From the NCBI RefSeq assembly GCF_001650725.1, contig NZ_LXVX01000020.1, positions 37,464 to 101,463 on the forward strand: a stretch of DNA of 64,000 nt, read 5' to 3'. A program made the position numbers and the translations under genes. Numbering within the stretch: position 1 is the first letter of the stretch; the number at the start of each line of letters is the position of its first letter. Positions 53,108 through 63,675 of this stretch are shown here, piece by piece. The notes under the pieces are model-generated. The model searched no databases. It was not told the origin of the DNA and worked only from the letters and a program-made list of their open reading frames with translations. Source of the stretch: Sphingobium sp. TCM1. Its GTDB lineage: Bacteria > Pseudomonadota > Alphaproteobacteria > Sphingomonadales > Sphingomonadaceae.

Positions 53108-55324
53108 TCAGGTAACGGTCACGATCCTGGCGGTTCCATTTCGAGCCGCCCGCTTGACCACCACCTGATCGCCGACGCGGTCGAACAGGATGTCGACTTT
53201 CGCAGCGCAGATAGCCAGACCGCCGATGGACAGGCTCTGGATGAAATATGGCAGCGCCGGTTGCTGAAAACTGATCTGTTCGGCGGCGACATCGAACCGC
53301 AGGCCGAGGCTGGACTGGATCAGCGCCAGCGGGGCGGCAGCGGACCAGGCCTGCGGGCTGCACGCCACGGGATAGAAGGTCGGGCCTTGGGAGCGGCGGC
53401 GCGGAAAGCCGCAGAATAGTTCCGGCAGGCGCATCATGTCGACATAGGTGGCCGCCGCGAACAAGCCCTCGAATATCTGCGCGGCTTCCCGCTGATAACC
53501 GTAGCGCGAAAAGCCGCCCGCGATCAGCGCGTTGTCGTGGGGCCAGATCGAGCCATTATGGTAGCTCATCGGATTGTAGCGTTTCTCGGTCGATGCGATG
53601 GTGCGGACGCCCCAGCCGGAAAAGGAGGCGGGGGCCATCAGCGTGCGGACCACGGCCTCCGCCCGATCTTCGCGCGCCAGTCCGGTATAGAGGACATGCC
53701 CGGCATTGGAGGAGCGCACGCGGCAGGGGCGCTTGTCGCCGTCCAGCGCGAGAATATAGGTGCCCAGCGCGGCGTCGAAGAAAGCGGCGTCGAAACGGTC
53801 GCGCAGCCGTGCGGCCCGGTCCCGATAATCGGCCGCCCGCGAAGGATCGTCGATCATGCCGAACAACTGCTCGGCCGCCTTCCAGGCGCCGTAGACATAG
53901 GCCTGCACCTCGGCGAGGGCGATCGGGCCGCGAGCAATGGCGCCATCGGCATGGAAGATCGAGTCATGGCTGTCCTTCCAGCCCTGATTCTGCAAGCCCT
54001 GGTCGGTCAGGCGACCATATTCGACGAATCCGTCCCCATCACGATCGCCATGGGTATCGATCCAGGCGAGCGCTGCTTCGATATTCGGGAGAATATTTGT
54101 CAGGAAAGCTGCGTCTCCGGTCCGTTCCAGATAGGCGCCGGCGAGCATCACGAACAAAGGGGTTGAATCGATGCTGCCATAATAATGGCGGAAAGGCACT
54201 TCGCCCAGTTCGGCCATCTCGCCCTGCCGTACCTCGTGCAGGATCTTGCCCGGCTCCGCATCGGCCGCCGGATCGAAGCGGGTGGCCTGGTGGGCCGCAA
54301 GATAGCCGAGGACGCCGCGGCTGATCGCCGGATCCATCCACAGGGTTTCGAGCGCGGTGATGATGGCGTCGCGGCCGAACACCGTGCTGAACCAGGGGAT
54401 GCCCGCATAGGGATAGGGACCAAATTCAGTGTCTGTCGAGAGCATCGAAATATCGGCGACCGATCGGCGTGCGACTTCGTTGAACAGATCGTTGGACGAA
54501 TGAATCGTCGCGCCCCGGTTCCGTGCTTGCCGGAGCGTCTGCATGGCTTCGCGCAGTGACTTGAGGAATTGCTTGGGCAGGGCGCTGCCGCCTTCCGCAC
54601 GATCACAGCAGATGCGGGTGAACAGGGCACAGCGCTGGCCCGGCGGCACGGTCACATCGAACCGTGCATGATTTTCGGTCAGTTCGTCGGGCATCGGATC
54701 GAAATGGAGGTGCGTCCGCCGTTCGCGATCGTCCCGCCCCATATAGCCGAGGAGGACGTCCGCGGACCCCACCTGGGCGTCGCGTATCGTCCCGCGACGC
54801 AATCGGGTCATGCCGCGAATTTCGAAGAGATCGGCAAAGTCGGCCGCAAAGCCGAGTTCGATGCTGATCTGACGGGTTTCGGTGTCGAAATTGCGGATGG
54901 TGATCCGCTCGTACAATGCATCCTTCCAGATGAAGCGGGTGCGGCGCAGATGGATCAGGTCATGTTCCACCGCGACCCGGCCATCGTCGCCGAAAAAGTC
55001 GGGATTGGCGAGGTCGCAGGTCAGCATCGCATTGTCGTCACGCAACGCGGAACTCAGCAGGATCGGCCGCACGCCATTGACGGTCAGATAGAGATGCGAC
55101 AGATGCCTGGTATCGCGATGGTAAAGCCCTTCCGGACTGCCGGGGCCGGAAATGGCGTCGCCGCTATGGTCGAACACCGCGAAACTGTCGCCATGCTTCA
55201 ATGTACGCGGCCGACGTTCGTGCAGCGACGAGGTCGCGGGAATGAAGAACTGGGTCTGTGCCTGCGAGAGCGCCTGCCCTCCTGCAATGCCGGGCACATC
55301 TGGCTCAGGCTGGATCAGCGTCAT
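53108..55324 (-). CDS. Glycogen-debranching-type amylo-alpha-1,6-glucosidase family protein
   Basis: A 738-residue cytoplasmic enzyme. The N-terminal domain (about 25-230, FAVFDHSGDAISGPGSPEGLYHRDTRHL) is the bacterial GDE N-terminal type, followed by an (alpha/alpha)6 barrel with GIPWFSTVFGRDAIITAL, GWKDSHDSIFHADG and YNPMSYHNGSIWPHDNALI. Such proteins act on alpha-1,6 branches or on other glucosides. It is 8 bp after the GT4 gene and shares its operon. No glycogen synthase, branching enzyme or phosphorylase is present in the window, so the true substrate may be something else. Confidence 0.9.
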   Translation of the reverse strand: MTLIQPEPDVPGIAGGQALSQAQTQFFIPATSSLHERRPRTLKHGDSFAVFDHSGDAISGPGSPEGLYHRDTRHLSHLYLTVNGVRPILLSSALRDDNAMLTCDLANPDFFGDDGRVAVEHDLIHLRRTRFIWKDALYERITIRNFDTETRQISIELGFAADFADLFEIRGMTRLRRGTIRDAQVGSADVLLGYMGRDDRERRTHLHFDPMPDELTENHARFDVTVPPGQRCALFTRICCDRAEGGSALPKQFLKSLREAMQTLRQARNRGATIHSSNDLFNEVARRSVADISMLSTDTEFGPYPYAGIPWFSTVFGRDAIITALETLWMDPAISRGVLGYLAAHQATRFDPAADAEPGKILHEVRQGEMAELGEVPFRHYYGSIDSTPLFVMLAGAYLERTGDAAFLTNILPNIEAALAWIDTHGDRDGDGFVEYGRLTDQGLQNQGWKDSHDSIFHADGAIARGPIALAEVQAYVYGAWKAAEQLFGMIDDPSRAADYRDRAARLRDRFDAAFFDAALGTYILALDGDKRPCRVRSSNAGHVLYTGLAREDRAEAVVRTLMAPASFSGWGVRTIASTEKRYNPMSYHNGSIWPHDNALIAGGFSRYGYQREAAQIFEGLFAAATYVDMMRLPELFCGFPRRRSQGPTFYPVACSPQAWSAAAPLALIQSSLGLRFDVAAEQISFQQPALPYFIQSLSIGGLAICAAKVDILFDRVGDQVVVKRAARNGTARIVTVT

Positions 55325-55332
55325 GGAGTCTC

Positions 55333-56427
55333 CTATGCCACGATCTGCAATTCGGCGTCCTCGCCGCGCTGGCGGCGCAACCGCGCGGCATCCGTCCGCG
55401 CGCCGGGCAGGGTACGATAGAGCGCGACATAGTCGGCCGCCATACGCGCTGCCGTGAAGCGTGCGTCGAACGCGCCGCGCACCCCCGCGCGGTCAAGACG
55501 GGGCAGGGCCGCCACGGCCGCGACGGCTTCGTCCTCGCTCCCGACGATGTAGCCCGACACGCCGTGCTCGATCACCTCCGGCACAGAGCCGCAGCGGAAG
55601 GCGATGACCGGCGTCGCACAGGCCATCGCCTCGATCATCACCAGGCCGAAAGGCTCGGGCCAATCGATCGGGAAGAGCAGCGCGCTCGCCTGGCCGAGGA
55701 AATGCGCCTTCTGCTGCTCATTGATTTCCCCGATGAACTCCACATTGGGGTAGTGATCGACCAATGGCGCGATCTCGCTCTCCCAGTAGCCACGGTCGAC
55801 AGCGTCGATCTTGGCCGCGATCTTGAGCGTCATGCCGGAGCGCGCGGCGATGCGGATCGCGCGATCGGGTCGCTTCTCAGGCGATATGCGGCCCAGGAAT
55901 GCCAGATAATCCTCGCCAGCGCCCAGGCGCGGCGGCAGCAGATCGGACGGCAGGCCATGATAGATCGTCCCGCCCCAGTTGACCGGTGGCATGGGCAGGC
56001 GCTGATGGTCGGAAATCGACACCAGACTGTGGTCGGGAAACACGCGGTAGAAGGGCGGCAGGTCGGGCAGGTCGAGCCGGCCGTGGAGGGTCGTGACGGT
56101 GCGCCCGATAAAGTCCTGGACCATGGGCAGGTGCAGCATGTCGATATGGAAATGCAGGGCATCGAACTCGTCGGCGCGACGGCGGACCTGCTCCAGCATC
56201 ATCATATGATAGGGGATCGTGTCGGTTACCGCCGGATTGAGACGGAGCGCCATATCGGTAATGGGAACCAGTTCGGCGCTGGTCTGCGAATCACCACTGG
56301 CGAACAGGGTCACGTCATGCCCCTGGCGCACAAGTTCTTCGGTCAGATAGGAAACGATACGCTCGGTCCCGCCGTAGAATTTGGGCGGCACGCTTTCGGC
56401 CAAGGGGGCGATTTGCGCGATCTTCAT
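55333..56427 (-). CDS. GT4-family glycosyltransferase
   Basis: A 364-residue GT-B enzyme: N-terminal KIAQIAPLAESVPPKFYGGTE with the loop that binds the acceptor, and the C-terminal donor domain DWPEPFGLVMIEAMACATPV containing the E-x7-E motif of retaining GT4 enzymes, followed by GSVPEVIEHGVSGYIV. The open frame runs much further upstream, but ATG 56427 with AGGAATG gives the normal N terminus. With the debranching-type enzyme it forms a two-gene operon often linked to stress-related oligosaccharide metabolism (inference). Confidence 0.9.
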   Translation of the reverse strand: MKIAQIAPLAESVPPKFYGGTERIVSYLTEELVRQGHDVTLFASGDSQTSAELVPITDMALRLNPAVTDTIPYHMMMLEQVRRRADEFDALHFHIDMLHLPMVQDFIGRTVTTLHGRLDLPDLPPFYRVFPDHSLVSISDHQRLPMPPVNWGGTIYHGLPSDLLPPRLGAGEDYLAFLGRISPEKRPDRAIRIAARSGMTLKIAAKIDAVDRGYWESEIAPLVDHYPNVEFIGEINEQQKAHFLGQASALLFPIDWPEPFGLVMIEAMACATPVIAFRCGSVPEVIEHGVSGYIVGSEDEAVAAVAALPRLDRAGVRGAFDARFTAARMAADYVALYRTLPGARTDAARLRRQRGEDAELQIVA

Positions 56428-56714
56428 GCAGGCATTCCTCTCGAACGAGTGGCGCCTTCCGTTCCCCGACCCGCGGCAGGCTGCATCGCTATAAGCCTTC
56501 AGGATGCCCGCTGGTTGCATGACACCGCAGTGCTTCGTCGCAAAGCAGGAGCGGATGCCGGAAGAAGGCCTTTTCTCGCGCGCTTGCACGGCACCGTCGA
56601 TCGCATTGGCATGAGCCGCATATTGAAACGCTATTGCAAATAGTGGGCCATGCATTAGCCTGACATCGGATTCGCACGGGGAACCGTTCGACGTCGGGAG
56701 GAGAGGAGAGCCGG

Positions 56715-59189
56715 ATGCGTAACAGGCGCAGCATGATCCGCTGGGTATCTGATTTGGCTGGGCCGTTCCGCGTTCCGTCACGCGCATTTGCGGCCCATAT
56801 GGCGATCCTGGGCGCGCTGACCACAAGCCTGGCGGCGATCTGCTCTGCCCAGGCTGCCCCTCGCGTGGTGACGCAATTGCCAGATGGCTGGCACTTTTTC
56901 CAGGGTGATCCGGAGGGGGCGGAAACGCTCGATCTCGACGATGCTGCATGGCAGGTCGTGTCCCTTCCACATGATTGGGCCATCGCCGGGCCTTTCGATC
57001 GGGATGCGAAGGCTGCGGGCGAAAATGGATTCCTGCCGAGCGGGGTCGCCTGGTACCGCAAGAGATTGACCCAGACGCCGCAGCCGGGGCGGCGATATTT
57101 CATCGAATTTGACGGGATCATGGAGCGCAGCGGCGTCTGGGTAAACGGACGCCATGTCGGCTATCGTCCGATGGGCTATATCGGCCAGCGCTACGACATC
57201 ACGCGCCACTTGCGTACCGACGGGCCGAATATCATCGCTGTGCGAGCCGACACTTCGGCCGCGCCGTCATCGCGATGGTATACCGGCTCGGGCATCTATC
57301 GTCATGTTCGCCTTATCGAGACCAGCGACGTTCATATTCCGCAGGGTGGCGCCTATGTCCGGGCGACGATGATCACCGAAAGTCAGGCGACCATCGCAGT
57401 CTCGACGGACATCCATAATGCCGCCGCCGATGCGACGGGCGTGACGGTCGAACTGGTAGTGACCGGCCCGGACGGACGCGAAGTCGCCCGCACGATCACT
57501 CCGGTCATGAGCGTCGCTGCAGGCCGCACTGTGGCCGTGCCCGCTGAAGCCGCTCTGGCAAATCCCCGGCGCTGGGACATAGGTGATCCGGCGCTCTACC
57601 GTGCCGCCATCCGTGTGCTTGGCGCCGACGGCACCGTCCTCGACAATGAAGATGTCCGTTTCGGTGTTCGTGAAGCCCGGTTCGATCCCGCAACCGGCTT
57701 CTGGCTCAATGGCCGCAATTTCAAGCTGAAAGGGGTTGCGCTCCATCATGACGGGGGTGCCGTGGGCGCTGCTGTTCCCCTCGCAGTCTGGCGACAGCGG
57801 CTGACCGCACTGAAGGGGCAGGGCGTCAACGCGATCCGCACCGCGCACAATGTGCCCAGCCCGGAATTTCTCGACCTGACCGACGAACTCGGGTTGATCG
57901 TGATGGACGAGCTGTTCGACCAGTGGAACGTCGCCAAGACACCGGAGGATTATCATCTGTTTTTCGGCGACTGGCACAAGCGCGATACGCTCGACATGGT
58001 ACGCCGCGATCGCAACCATCCCAGCATCATGCTGTGGAGCGCGGGCAATGAAATCCACGATACGGCCTATCCGGTGCAGGCCAAGGCGGCGCTGCGCAGC
58101 ATCCTCGACATCGTTCATGCCGCCGATCCCTCCCGTCCGGTGACGATGGCGCTGTTCCGACCGAACGTGACCAAGGATTATGACAATGGTCTGGCCGACA
58201 TGCTGGACGTGGTCGGCCAAAATTATCGGGAGAATGAACTGATCGCGGCCAGCCGACAGAATCCGAAGCGCAGTATCGTCGGCACCGAAAACGCGCATAA
58301 TCGCAGCAACTGGGTGCCGGTGCGCGATTATGCGCCCTTCTCCGGCATGTTCCTGTGGACGGGGGTCGATTATCTGGGCGAGGCGAACCGATCCGGCTGG
58401 CCCAACATCCAGAGTCCATCGGGTCTTCTCGACCGCACGGGTCGCCAGAAGATCAGCGGCATGGAACGCGAAAGCTGGTGGTCGGAGCGGCCGGTGGTAC
58501 ACGTCATTCGCAATGCCGATCCGGCGGCGGCTGGCCCGGCGACCGACGGCGCGGGTGGCCCGAACCAGCCGGTCCTGCCGACCATGATCGCCGTCGCGAC
58601 GCCAAAACCCAAGGTCGCGCTGTTCGACGACTGGACGCCGGACGATCCTGGTCCCCACGACGAAACGATTGAGGTGTACAGCAATTGCCGGCAGGTCGAG
58701 GCGCTTCTGAACGGTCGCTCTCTCGGCACGCTGCCGATCAATCAGGATGCGTCGCCCCGTCGCTGGAGCGTGCGCTACGTTCCCGGAGAAGTGCGCGCCG
58801 TGTGCAGGGATGCTGGCGTCGTGGATGTTTCGGACAATCTTCGGACAGCAGGGAAGCCGGTTCGCATCGATTTGCGGGCAGACCAGTCTCTTGTGGGCTC
58901 TAACTTCGATGACATGACCTATGTCCGCGCGCGGGTGGTCGACGCCAAGGGCGTGACGGTGCCATCCGCCACCCACCGGCTGCACTTCGCCGTCAGGGGT
59001 GCTGGATCACTCATCGCGACCGACAATGCATCGTCGGTCGATCATACACCCTTTCCGTCGCACGAGCGCGCCGTGCTGGACGGAGTTGCCGTCGCACTTG
59101 TTCGAGGGGCCGGCGCCGGTCGCTTCACGGTCACGGCTACAGCGGCAGGCCTGAAATCGGGCGCCGTCGAATTACGTTCAGAGAAATAG
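56715..59189 (+). CDS. Secreted GH2 beta-galactosidase-like enzyme
   Basis: An 824-residue GH2 protein with a late hydrophobic signal segment (about 28-48, ending SAQAA). The jelly roll (DLDDAAWQVVSLPHDWAI), Ig-like domain and TIM barrel follow, with acid/base E446 in WSAGNEIHD and nucleophile E525 in IVGTENAH. A C-terminal invasin/Ig-like domain (about 720-820) follows a DUF4982-like section (PKVALFDDWTPDD). Likely an exo-beta-galactosidase or related activity. It is 135 bp before the GH28 gene in the same direction. RBS GGGAGGAGAGGAG precedes the ATG. Confidence 0.92.
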   Translation: MRNRRSMIRWVSDLAGPFRVPSRAFAAHMAILGALTTSLAAICSAQAAPRVVTQLPDGWHFFQGDPEGAETLDLDDAAWQVVSLPHDWAIAGPFDRDAKAAGENGFLPSGVAWYRKRLTQTPQPGRRYFIEFDGIMERSGVWVNGRHVGYRPMGYIGQRYDITRHLRTDGPNIIAVRADTSAAPSSRWYTGSGIYRHVRLIETSDVHIPQGGAYVRATMITESQATIAVSTDIHNAAADATGVTVELVVTGPDGREVARTITPVMSVAAGRTVAVPAEAALANPRRWDIGDPALYRAAIRVLGADGTVLDNEDVRFGVREARFDPATGFWLNGRNFKLKGVALHHDGGAVGAAVPLAVWRQRLTALKGQGVNAIRTAHNVPSPEFLDLTDELGLIVMDELFDQWNVAKTPEDYHLFFGDWHKRDTLDMVRRDRNHPSIMLWSAGNEIHDTAYPVQAKAALRSILDIVHAADPSRPVTMALFRPNVTKDYDNGLADMLDVVGQNYRENELIAASRQNPKRSIVGTENAHNRSNWVPVRDYAPFSGMFLWTGVDYLGEANRSGWPNIQSPSGLLDRTGRQKISGMERESWWSERPVVHVIRNADPAAAGPATDGAGGPNQPVLPTMIAVATPKPKVALFDDWTPDDPGPHDETIEVYSNCRQVEALLNGRSLGTLPINQDASPRRWSVRYVPGEVRAVCRDAGVVDVSDNLRTAGKPVRIDLRADQSLVGSNFDDMTYVRARVVDAKGVTVPSATHRLHFAVRGAGSLIATDNASSVDHTPFPSHERAVLDGVAVALVRGAGAGRFTVTATAAGLKSGAVELRSEK

Positions 59190-59324
59190 ACGCATGGGGC
59201 CAATCGCTGCGGACAAACCCGGCGTGGAAGCAGTCAGCGCTGCCGGAACTGTCAGTGACCCCGCCGTGCGCGTCGGCATTGGTTCGAGCGGGTGGGCAAT
59301 CTCGTGTTGATGGAAGGGCATGTC

Positions 59325-60824
59325 ATGGATATCGAACCCTTGTCCCTGACCAGCCGTTCGCGCCGCCGCATCATGCTCGGCGTTCTCGCCGCGGGGGTGG
59401 CTGCCCGGATGCGCCCTGCGTTTGCGGCGACGCAGGATGACGCATTCTGGGTGAAGGCCAGGGCGATTGCGGATGGCATTGCGCCTCCACGCATTCCACG
59501 CCGTACATTCCAGCTCAAATCCTTTGGCGGTCTTGCCGACGGAAAGACGGACAACAGCGCGGCGATCGCCCGCGCCATTGCGGCTTGCGCAGATGCGGGA
59601 GGCGGCCGGATCGTCTTGTCGCGGGGCGTGACGCTGACTGGCCCGGTGCGCCTGGGCTCGCGCATGGCGTTGCATATCCCCAAAGGCGCGCGGCTGAAGT
59701 TCATCCCCGAACCGGCCCGCTACCTGCCGCCTGTCCACACCCGCTGGGAGGGGGTGGAATTGATGGGCTACCAGCCGCTCATCTATGCCTTCGAGGAGGA
59801 GGACGTCGCCGTCACCGGTGGCGGCGTGATCGATGGATCGGCAGACGACCATCATTGGTGGCCTTGGAAAGGCCCCTGGGCCGACCGTTACAGGGACACG
59901 CCGGAGAAGGAGCGGCAGGCCGCCGATCGCGCGCGCCTGTTTGACATGGCCGAGCGCGGCGTCCCTGTAGCGCAGCGCGTGTTCGGCGAAGGCAGTCGCC
60001 TTCGCCCCGCCCTTTTCCAGCCCTACCGATGCCGCCGCGTGCTGATGGAGGGCATCACCGTGGAGGCCGCGCCCTTCTGGCAGGTTCATCCCGTCGACTG
60101 TACCGACGTGACGTTCCGCAGCGTCACCTGCTCAAGCCACGGCCCCAACAACGACGGCATCGATCCGGAATCCTGCAATGGCGTGCTGATCGAGCATTGT
60201 GTGTTCGACACCGGGGACGACTGCATCGCCATCAAGGCCGCACGCAACGCCGACGGGCGCCGTCTCGCGAAGCCGTGCGAGAATATCGTCATCCGGAACT
60301 GCCTGATGAAGGACGGCCATGCCGGCGTCGCCATTGGCAGCGAATTGACCGGCGGCGTACGCAACGTATTCGTCCACGACTGCCGGATGGATAGCCCGAA
60401 CCTGACCCGCGTGCTGATCATCAAGTCGAACAGTTATCGCGGCGGCCTGATCGAGGATATCCATCTGCGCCGCATCCACGCGGGCATGGTAGACAAGGCC
60501 TTCGTTCAGATCTGGATGCTCTACGAAGAAGGCGAGGGGGGTGGACATGTTCCTCAAGTCGCCCGTGTGTCGGCTGAGGAGTGCACGGTCCGATCGACCG
60601 AGCGGGTACTGATCGTGCGGGGAATTCCGCAAGCCCCGATCCGCGATCTGCGGCTGGTCAATGTCAGGGTCGGGCGGGAGGCTCTGCCGTCGGTCACCGT
60701 CGATGTGGAACCTTTGGCGCTGGACAATGTGATCGTGGGCGGGACGCGCTGGACGCAGGAATATTTGCGCAGCCTGCCTGGCGCGGACAGCATCCGTTGC
60801 GACAAATGGGCTGTTTGTCGATAA
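59325..60824 (+). CDS. Secreted GH28 polygalacturonase-family hydrolase
   Basis: A 499-residue right-handed beta-helix enzyme. The RR-containing N terminus (SRSRRRIMLGVLAAGVAARM) suggests Tat export. All GH28 landmarks are present: NNDGID (D277), DTGDDC (D298, D299), GHAGVAIGSE (H332) and VLIIKSN for the substrate-binding Lys. The first Asn-Asn-Asp and the long insert after GGGVIDGS suggest an exo-acting or rhamnogalacturonan-type enzyme. Unlike the two GH28-like genes at 11.7 and 13.4 kb, this is a canonical member. ATG 59325 follows GGAAGGG. With the adjacent GH2 it probably attacks pectic galactan/galacturonan side structures. Confidence 0.92.
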   Translation: MDIEPLSLTSRSRRRIMLGVLAAGVAARMRPAFAATQDDAFWVKARAIADGIAPPRIPRRTFQLKSFGGLADGKTDNSAAIARAIAACADAGGGRIVLSRGVTLTGPVRLGSRMALHIPKGARLKFIPEPARYLPPVHTRWEGVELMGYQPLIYAFEEEDVAVTGGGVIDGSADDHHWWPWKGPWADRYRDTPEKERQAADRARLFDMAERGVPVAQRVFGEGSRLRPALFQPYRCRRVLMEGITVEAAPFWQVHPVDCTDVTFRSVTCSSHGPNNDGIDPESCNGVLIEHCVFDTGDDCIAIKAARNADGRRLAKPCENIVIRNCLMKDGHAGVAIGSELTGGVRNVFVHDCRMDSPNLTRVLIIKSNSYRGGLIEDIHLRRIHAGMVDKAFVQIWMLYEEGEGGGHVPQVARVSAEECTVRSTERVLIVRGIPQAPIRDLRLVNVRVGREALPSVTVDVEPLALDNVIVGGTRWTQEYLRSLPGADSIRCDKWAVCR

Positions 60825-61371
60825 TGGGGAGACGCGGCATCCTGGCTCCCAGAAGGTGAAGACGAACCGCCACAGATCATACCCTGGGCTGCTCGATCGA
60901 TGGAGCACCAGTCCCGCATAGTAACTCTACGACATTGACTGGCGCGACCAAGCACCATGGGCCCCGGGTAGAAAGCCCACGCCGCCCGTATCCCGTTCCA
61001 GCCGGTGCCCGGCCTGTCCATGTACCCAGGTTCCCCATGCTGCGGCCTCGCGAGGGTTCACGCCGCGCGCTGCGAGGCCGCCTACGATTCCCGCCAGGGC
61101 ATCGCCCGATCCACCTGTTGCGAGACTGACGCATCGCCCATCGTGATGCAGACAGGCATGTTTGCTTTGGGCAATGACGCTTGTCTTGCCCTTTAGCAGC
61201 ACGACCGCATCAAACTGTGCGACGTTGCCCGCGCTCTGCCCGTTTCTCAAGTTGATGAGTTGGCGGGGCCAATGGATCGATGGCATCGCATCCTCTCCCC
61301 GTCATGCTGGAGACCTGCGTCCTGCTTTCAAACCTCCGAGGCCTTGTTCACCCGTATTTCGCGATGATCGC
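60825..61371. other. 547-bp gap between GH28 and katE
   Basis: Holds a decayed nnrD fragment (60927-61286, minus strand). Outside it no gene, operator or hairpin stands out. Confidence 0.55.
60927..61286 (-). pseudogene. nnrD: Remnant of ADP-dependent NAD(P)H-hydrate dehydratase (NnrD)
   Basis: A 119-codon frame contains AVVLLKGKTSVIAQ and the hallmark LATGGSGDALAGIVGGLAARG, then PREAAAWGTWVHGQAGHRLE: the C-terminal third of the ribokinase-like NnrD domain, with the catalytic Asp of GSGD. The N-terminal two thirds of the domain and the normal end are missing. NnrD repairs hydrated NAD(P)H; an intact copy is expected elsewhere. Confidence 0.75.
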
Positions 61372-63471
61372 TCAGGGAAGCGCGCGGACCTTGGGTTCGC
61401 GGTCCCAATAGCGTCTGCCGGCGGCGCCAGCGAATTTCGCGGCGGTTACGATGCCATCATCTGGTTCCACGCCCGCCTTGTCCAGCAATGGCTTTGCCGC
61501 ATCGCTGTGACCGATCGCCTTCAAATGGGCGAAGGCGTCCATGACGAACTGGACGGCCGCGCCCTCCTTCAGCAGTTGCTCGGCGCCTTGGGCCGACAGC
61601 AACACCGCGACCGCGTCGAAGAGGACGGAGGGCGAACCGGCCAATTGCCCGTCTGCCACTTGGCTAGTTCCATCGGAAAGCTTGGTTCCGCCGACCTTGG
61701 GCGCGACGATGAAGGGCGTGCCACCGCCCTTCGTGACGGCGGTAACGAGCTTGCGGAGTTCCTCTGCATCGCTGCCGTCGGCGATAAGGATGCCGAACTT
61801 GCGGCCTTTCAACGTGTCGAGTTCCATCGGTCCGCCGATAATGCGTAGCGCCGGGGACAGATCCAGATCCTGCACCGGCGCTGCTGCGGGGGAAGCCTTG
61901 GGTAGCGGCAAGGCAAGCCCATCGGCGATCCGCTTCGCCAGTCCGGGATCGACATTGACGAGGTTGGCGAGAACGCGCGTGCACACATGTGCCAGGCTGA
62001 CCTTCGACAGTTCGAATATGACCGCGGAGGCGAGATGCGCCTGCTCGGCCGGATCGAGTGAACGATAGAACATTCTCGCCTGGCTATAATGGTCGGCAAA
62101 GCTTTCCGGGCGGATGCGCAGCTTTTCGCCCTGTTCGTCTTCGGCGGCGCGGCCCGGGAAGGAGGAAAAGCCGGTGGCGGGGCATTCACGCGGTCCGCCC
62201 TCCTCGGCCGCATCTGCCAGACTGTTGGGCTCATAATTGGCGCGGCCTTTGGGCGTGAGCATTTGCATGTGCCCATCGCGCTGGAAATTCGCGAACGGAC
62301 ATTTGGGGGCGTTGATGGGCAGTTGATGGAAGTTGGTCGAGCCCAGCCGTTTCAGTTGCGTATCCAGATAGCTGAACAATCGTCCTTGCAGCAAAGGATC
62401 GTTGGTGAAATCGATGCCCGGCACGATGTTGGCCGGGCAATAGGCGACCTGCTCGGTCTCCGCGAAGAAATTGTCGGGGTTGCGGTCCAGCACCATCCGG
62501 CCGATCGGGCGGACGGGCAGCAATTCTTCGGGAATGATCTTCGTTGCGTCCAGCACGTCATATGGCAGGCTGTCTGCGAAGGCTTCGTCGAACGCCTGGA
62601 TGCCCAGTTCCCATTCCGGATAGTCGCCCGCTGCGATCGCCTCAAAAAGATCGCGGCGTTGGAAATCGGGATCGGCCCCGGCGATCTTTACCGCCTCGTC
62701 CCAAAGGGTCGATGCGAGGCCCTGCTTGGGCTTCCAGTGGAATTTGACGAAGGTCGACTGGCCCGACGCGTTGACGAAGCGGAAAGTATGAATGCCAAAA
62801 CCCTGTATCGTGCGCAGCGAGCGCGGAATGGCGCGGTCGGACATGGCCCACATGATCATGTGGGTCGATTCCGGCATCAGGCTGACAAAGTCCCAAAAGG
62901 TGTCATGCGCTGACGCCGCCTGGGGATAGCCGCGATCCGCCTCCATTTTCACGGAATGGATCAGGTCGGGAAATTTGATCGCATCCTGAATGAAGAAGAC
63001 GGGGATATTGTTGCCGACCAGATCCCAATTTCCCTGCTGCGTGTAGAATTTGACCGCGAAGCCGCGGACGTCGCGCGGGGTGTCGACCGAGCCGGCCCCG
63101 CCTGCAACGGTCGAAAATCGTGTAAATACGGGAATTTTTTCGCCAGGTCTCTGAAACAGGTCGGCTTTCGTGATATCGGACAGGCTTTCATAGACCTCGA
63201 AAAAGCCATGGGCCGCCGATCCGCGCGCATGAACGATCCGCTCGGGAATCCGCTCATGATCGAAATGGAAAATCTTCTCGCGGAGTACGAAATCTTCCAA
63301 CAGCACGGGACCGCGCGCGCCGGCCTTGAGCTGGTTCTGATTGTCCGCGACGGGAATGCCCTGATTGGTCGTCAGGCAGGCCTCGCCGACGCCATCATGT
63401 CCTGCACGTTGATGTGTTTCGCCGCCCGTTCCAAACTTCCGGCCCGCATCAAGCCCGTTCTTCCCTGCCAT
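61372..63471 (-). CDS. katE: Large-subunit haem catalase HPII
   Basis: A 699-residue catalase with the extra C-terminal flavodoxin/PfpI-like domain of HPII enzymes ([20 protein letters not shown] onward). Haem-pocket residues are present: His in [13 protein letters not shown], Asn in [11 protein letters not shown] and the proximal Tyr in [14 protein letters not shown]. It decomposes hydrogen peroxide in the cytoplasm, often in stationary phase. ATG 63471 has GAGGAGC upstream; the frame is open 69 codons further but without family similarity. Confidence 0.95.
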   Translation of the reverse strand: MAGKNGLDAGRKFGTGGETHQRAGHDGVGEACLTTNQGIPVADNQNQLKAGARGPVLLEDFVLREKIFHFDHERIPERIVHARGSAAHGFFEVYESLSDITKADLFQRPGEKIPVFTRFSTVAGGAGSVDTPRDVRGFAVKFYTQQGNWDLVGNNIPVFFIQDAIKFPDLIHSVKMEADRGYPQAASAHDTFWDFVSLMPESTHMIMWAMSDRAIPRSLRTIQGFGIHTFRFVNASGQSTFVKFHWKPKQGLASTLWDEAVKIAGADPDFQRRDLFEAIAAGDYPEWELGIQAFDEAFADSLPYDVLDATKIIPEELLPVRPIGRMVLDRNPDNFFAETEQVAYCPANIVPGIDFTNDPLLQGRLFSYLDTQLKRLGSTNFHQLPINAPKCPFANFQRDGHMQMLTPKGRANYEPNSLADAAEEGGPRECPATGFSSFPGRAAEDEQGEKLRIRPESFADHYSQARMFYRSLDPAEQAHLASAVIFELSKVSLAHVCTRVLANLVNVDPGLAKRIADGLALPLPKASPAAAPVQDLDLSPALRIIGGPMELDTLKGRKFGILIADGSDAEELRKLVTAVTKGGGTPFIVAPKVGGTKLSDGTSQVADGQLAGSPSVLFDAVAVLLSAQGAEQLLKEGAAVQFVMDAFAHLKAIGHSDAAKPLLDKAGVEPDDGIVTAAKFAGAAGRRYWDREPKVRALP

Positions 63472-63675
63472 GATCTGCTCCTCATCCTGGCATCGCCATG
63501 CCGTCACAAGGGGGAAGACTTGGGCAGGTCTCCGGTTCCGGATTTCGCGAGCTTTATTCTCCAGCTCTGCGGCTTTGAATGTGACCCGACGACGAGACGG
63601 GCATCTAGCGACCCGAATTTGAAGTTCGTCACACCGGGGGGTGGGCGCCAAACGAACTTCAGATTTCATCAGGGT

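Noticed and set aside
57267..58985. 572-codon minus-strand frame
   Set aside because: Antisense to the GH2 gene with intact catalytic Glu residues; no recognisable domain.
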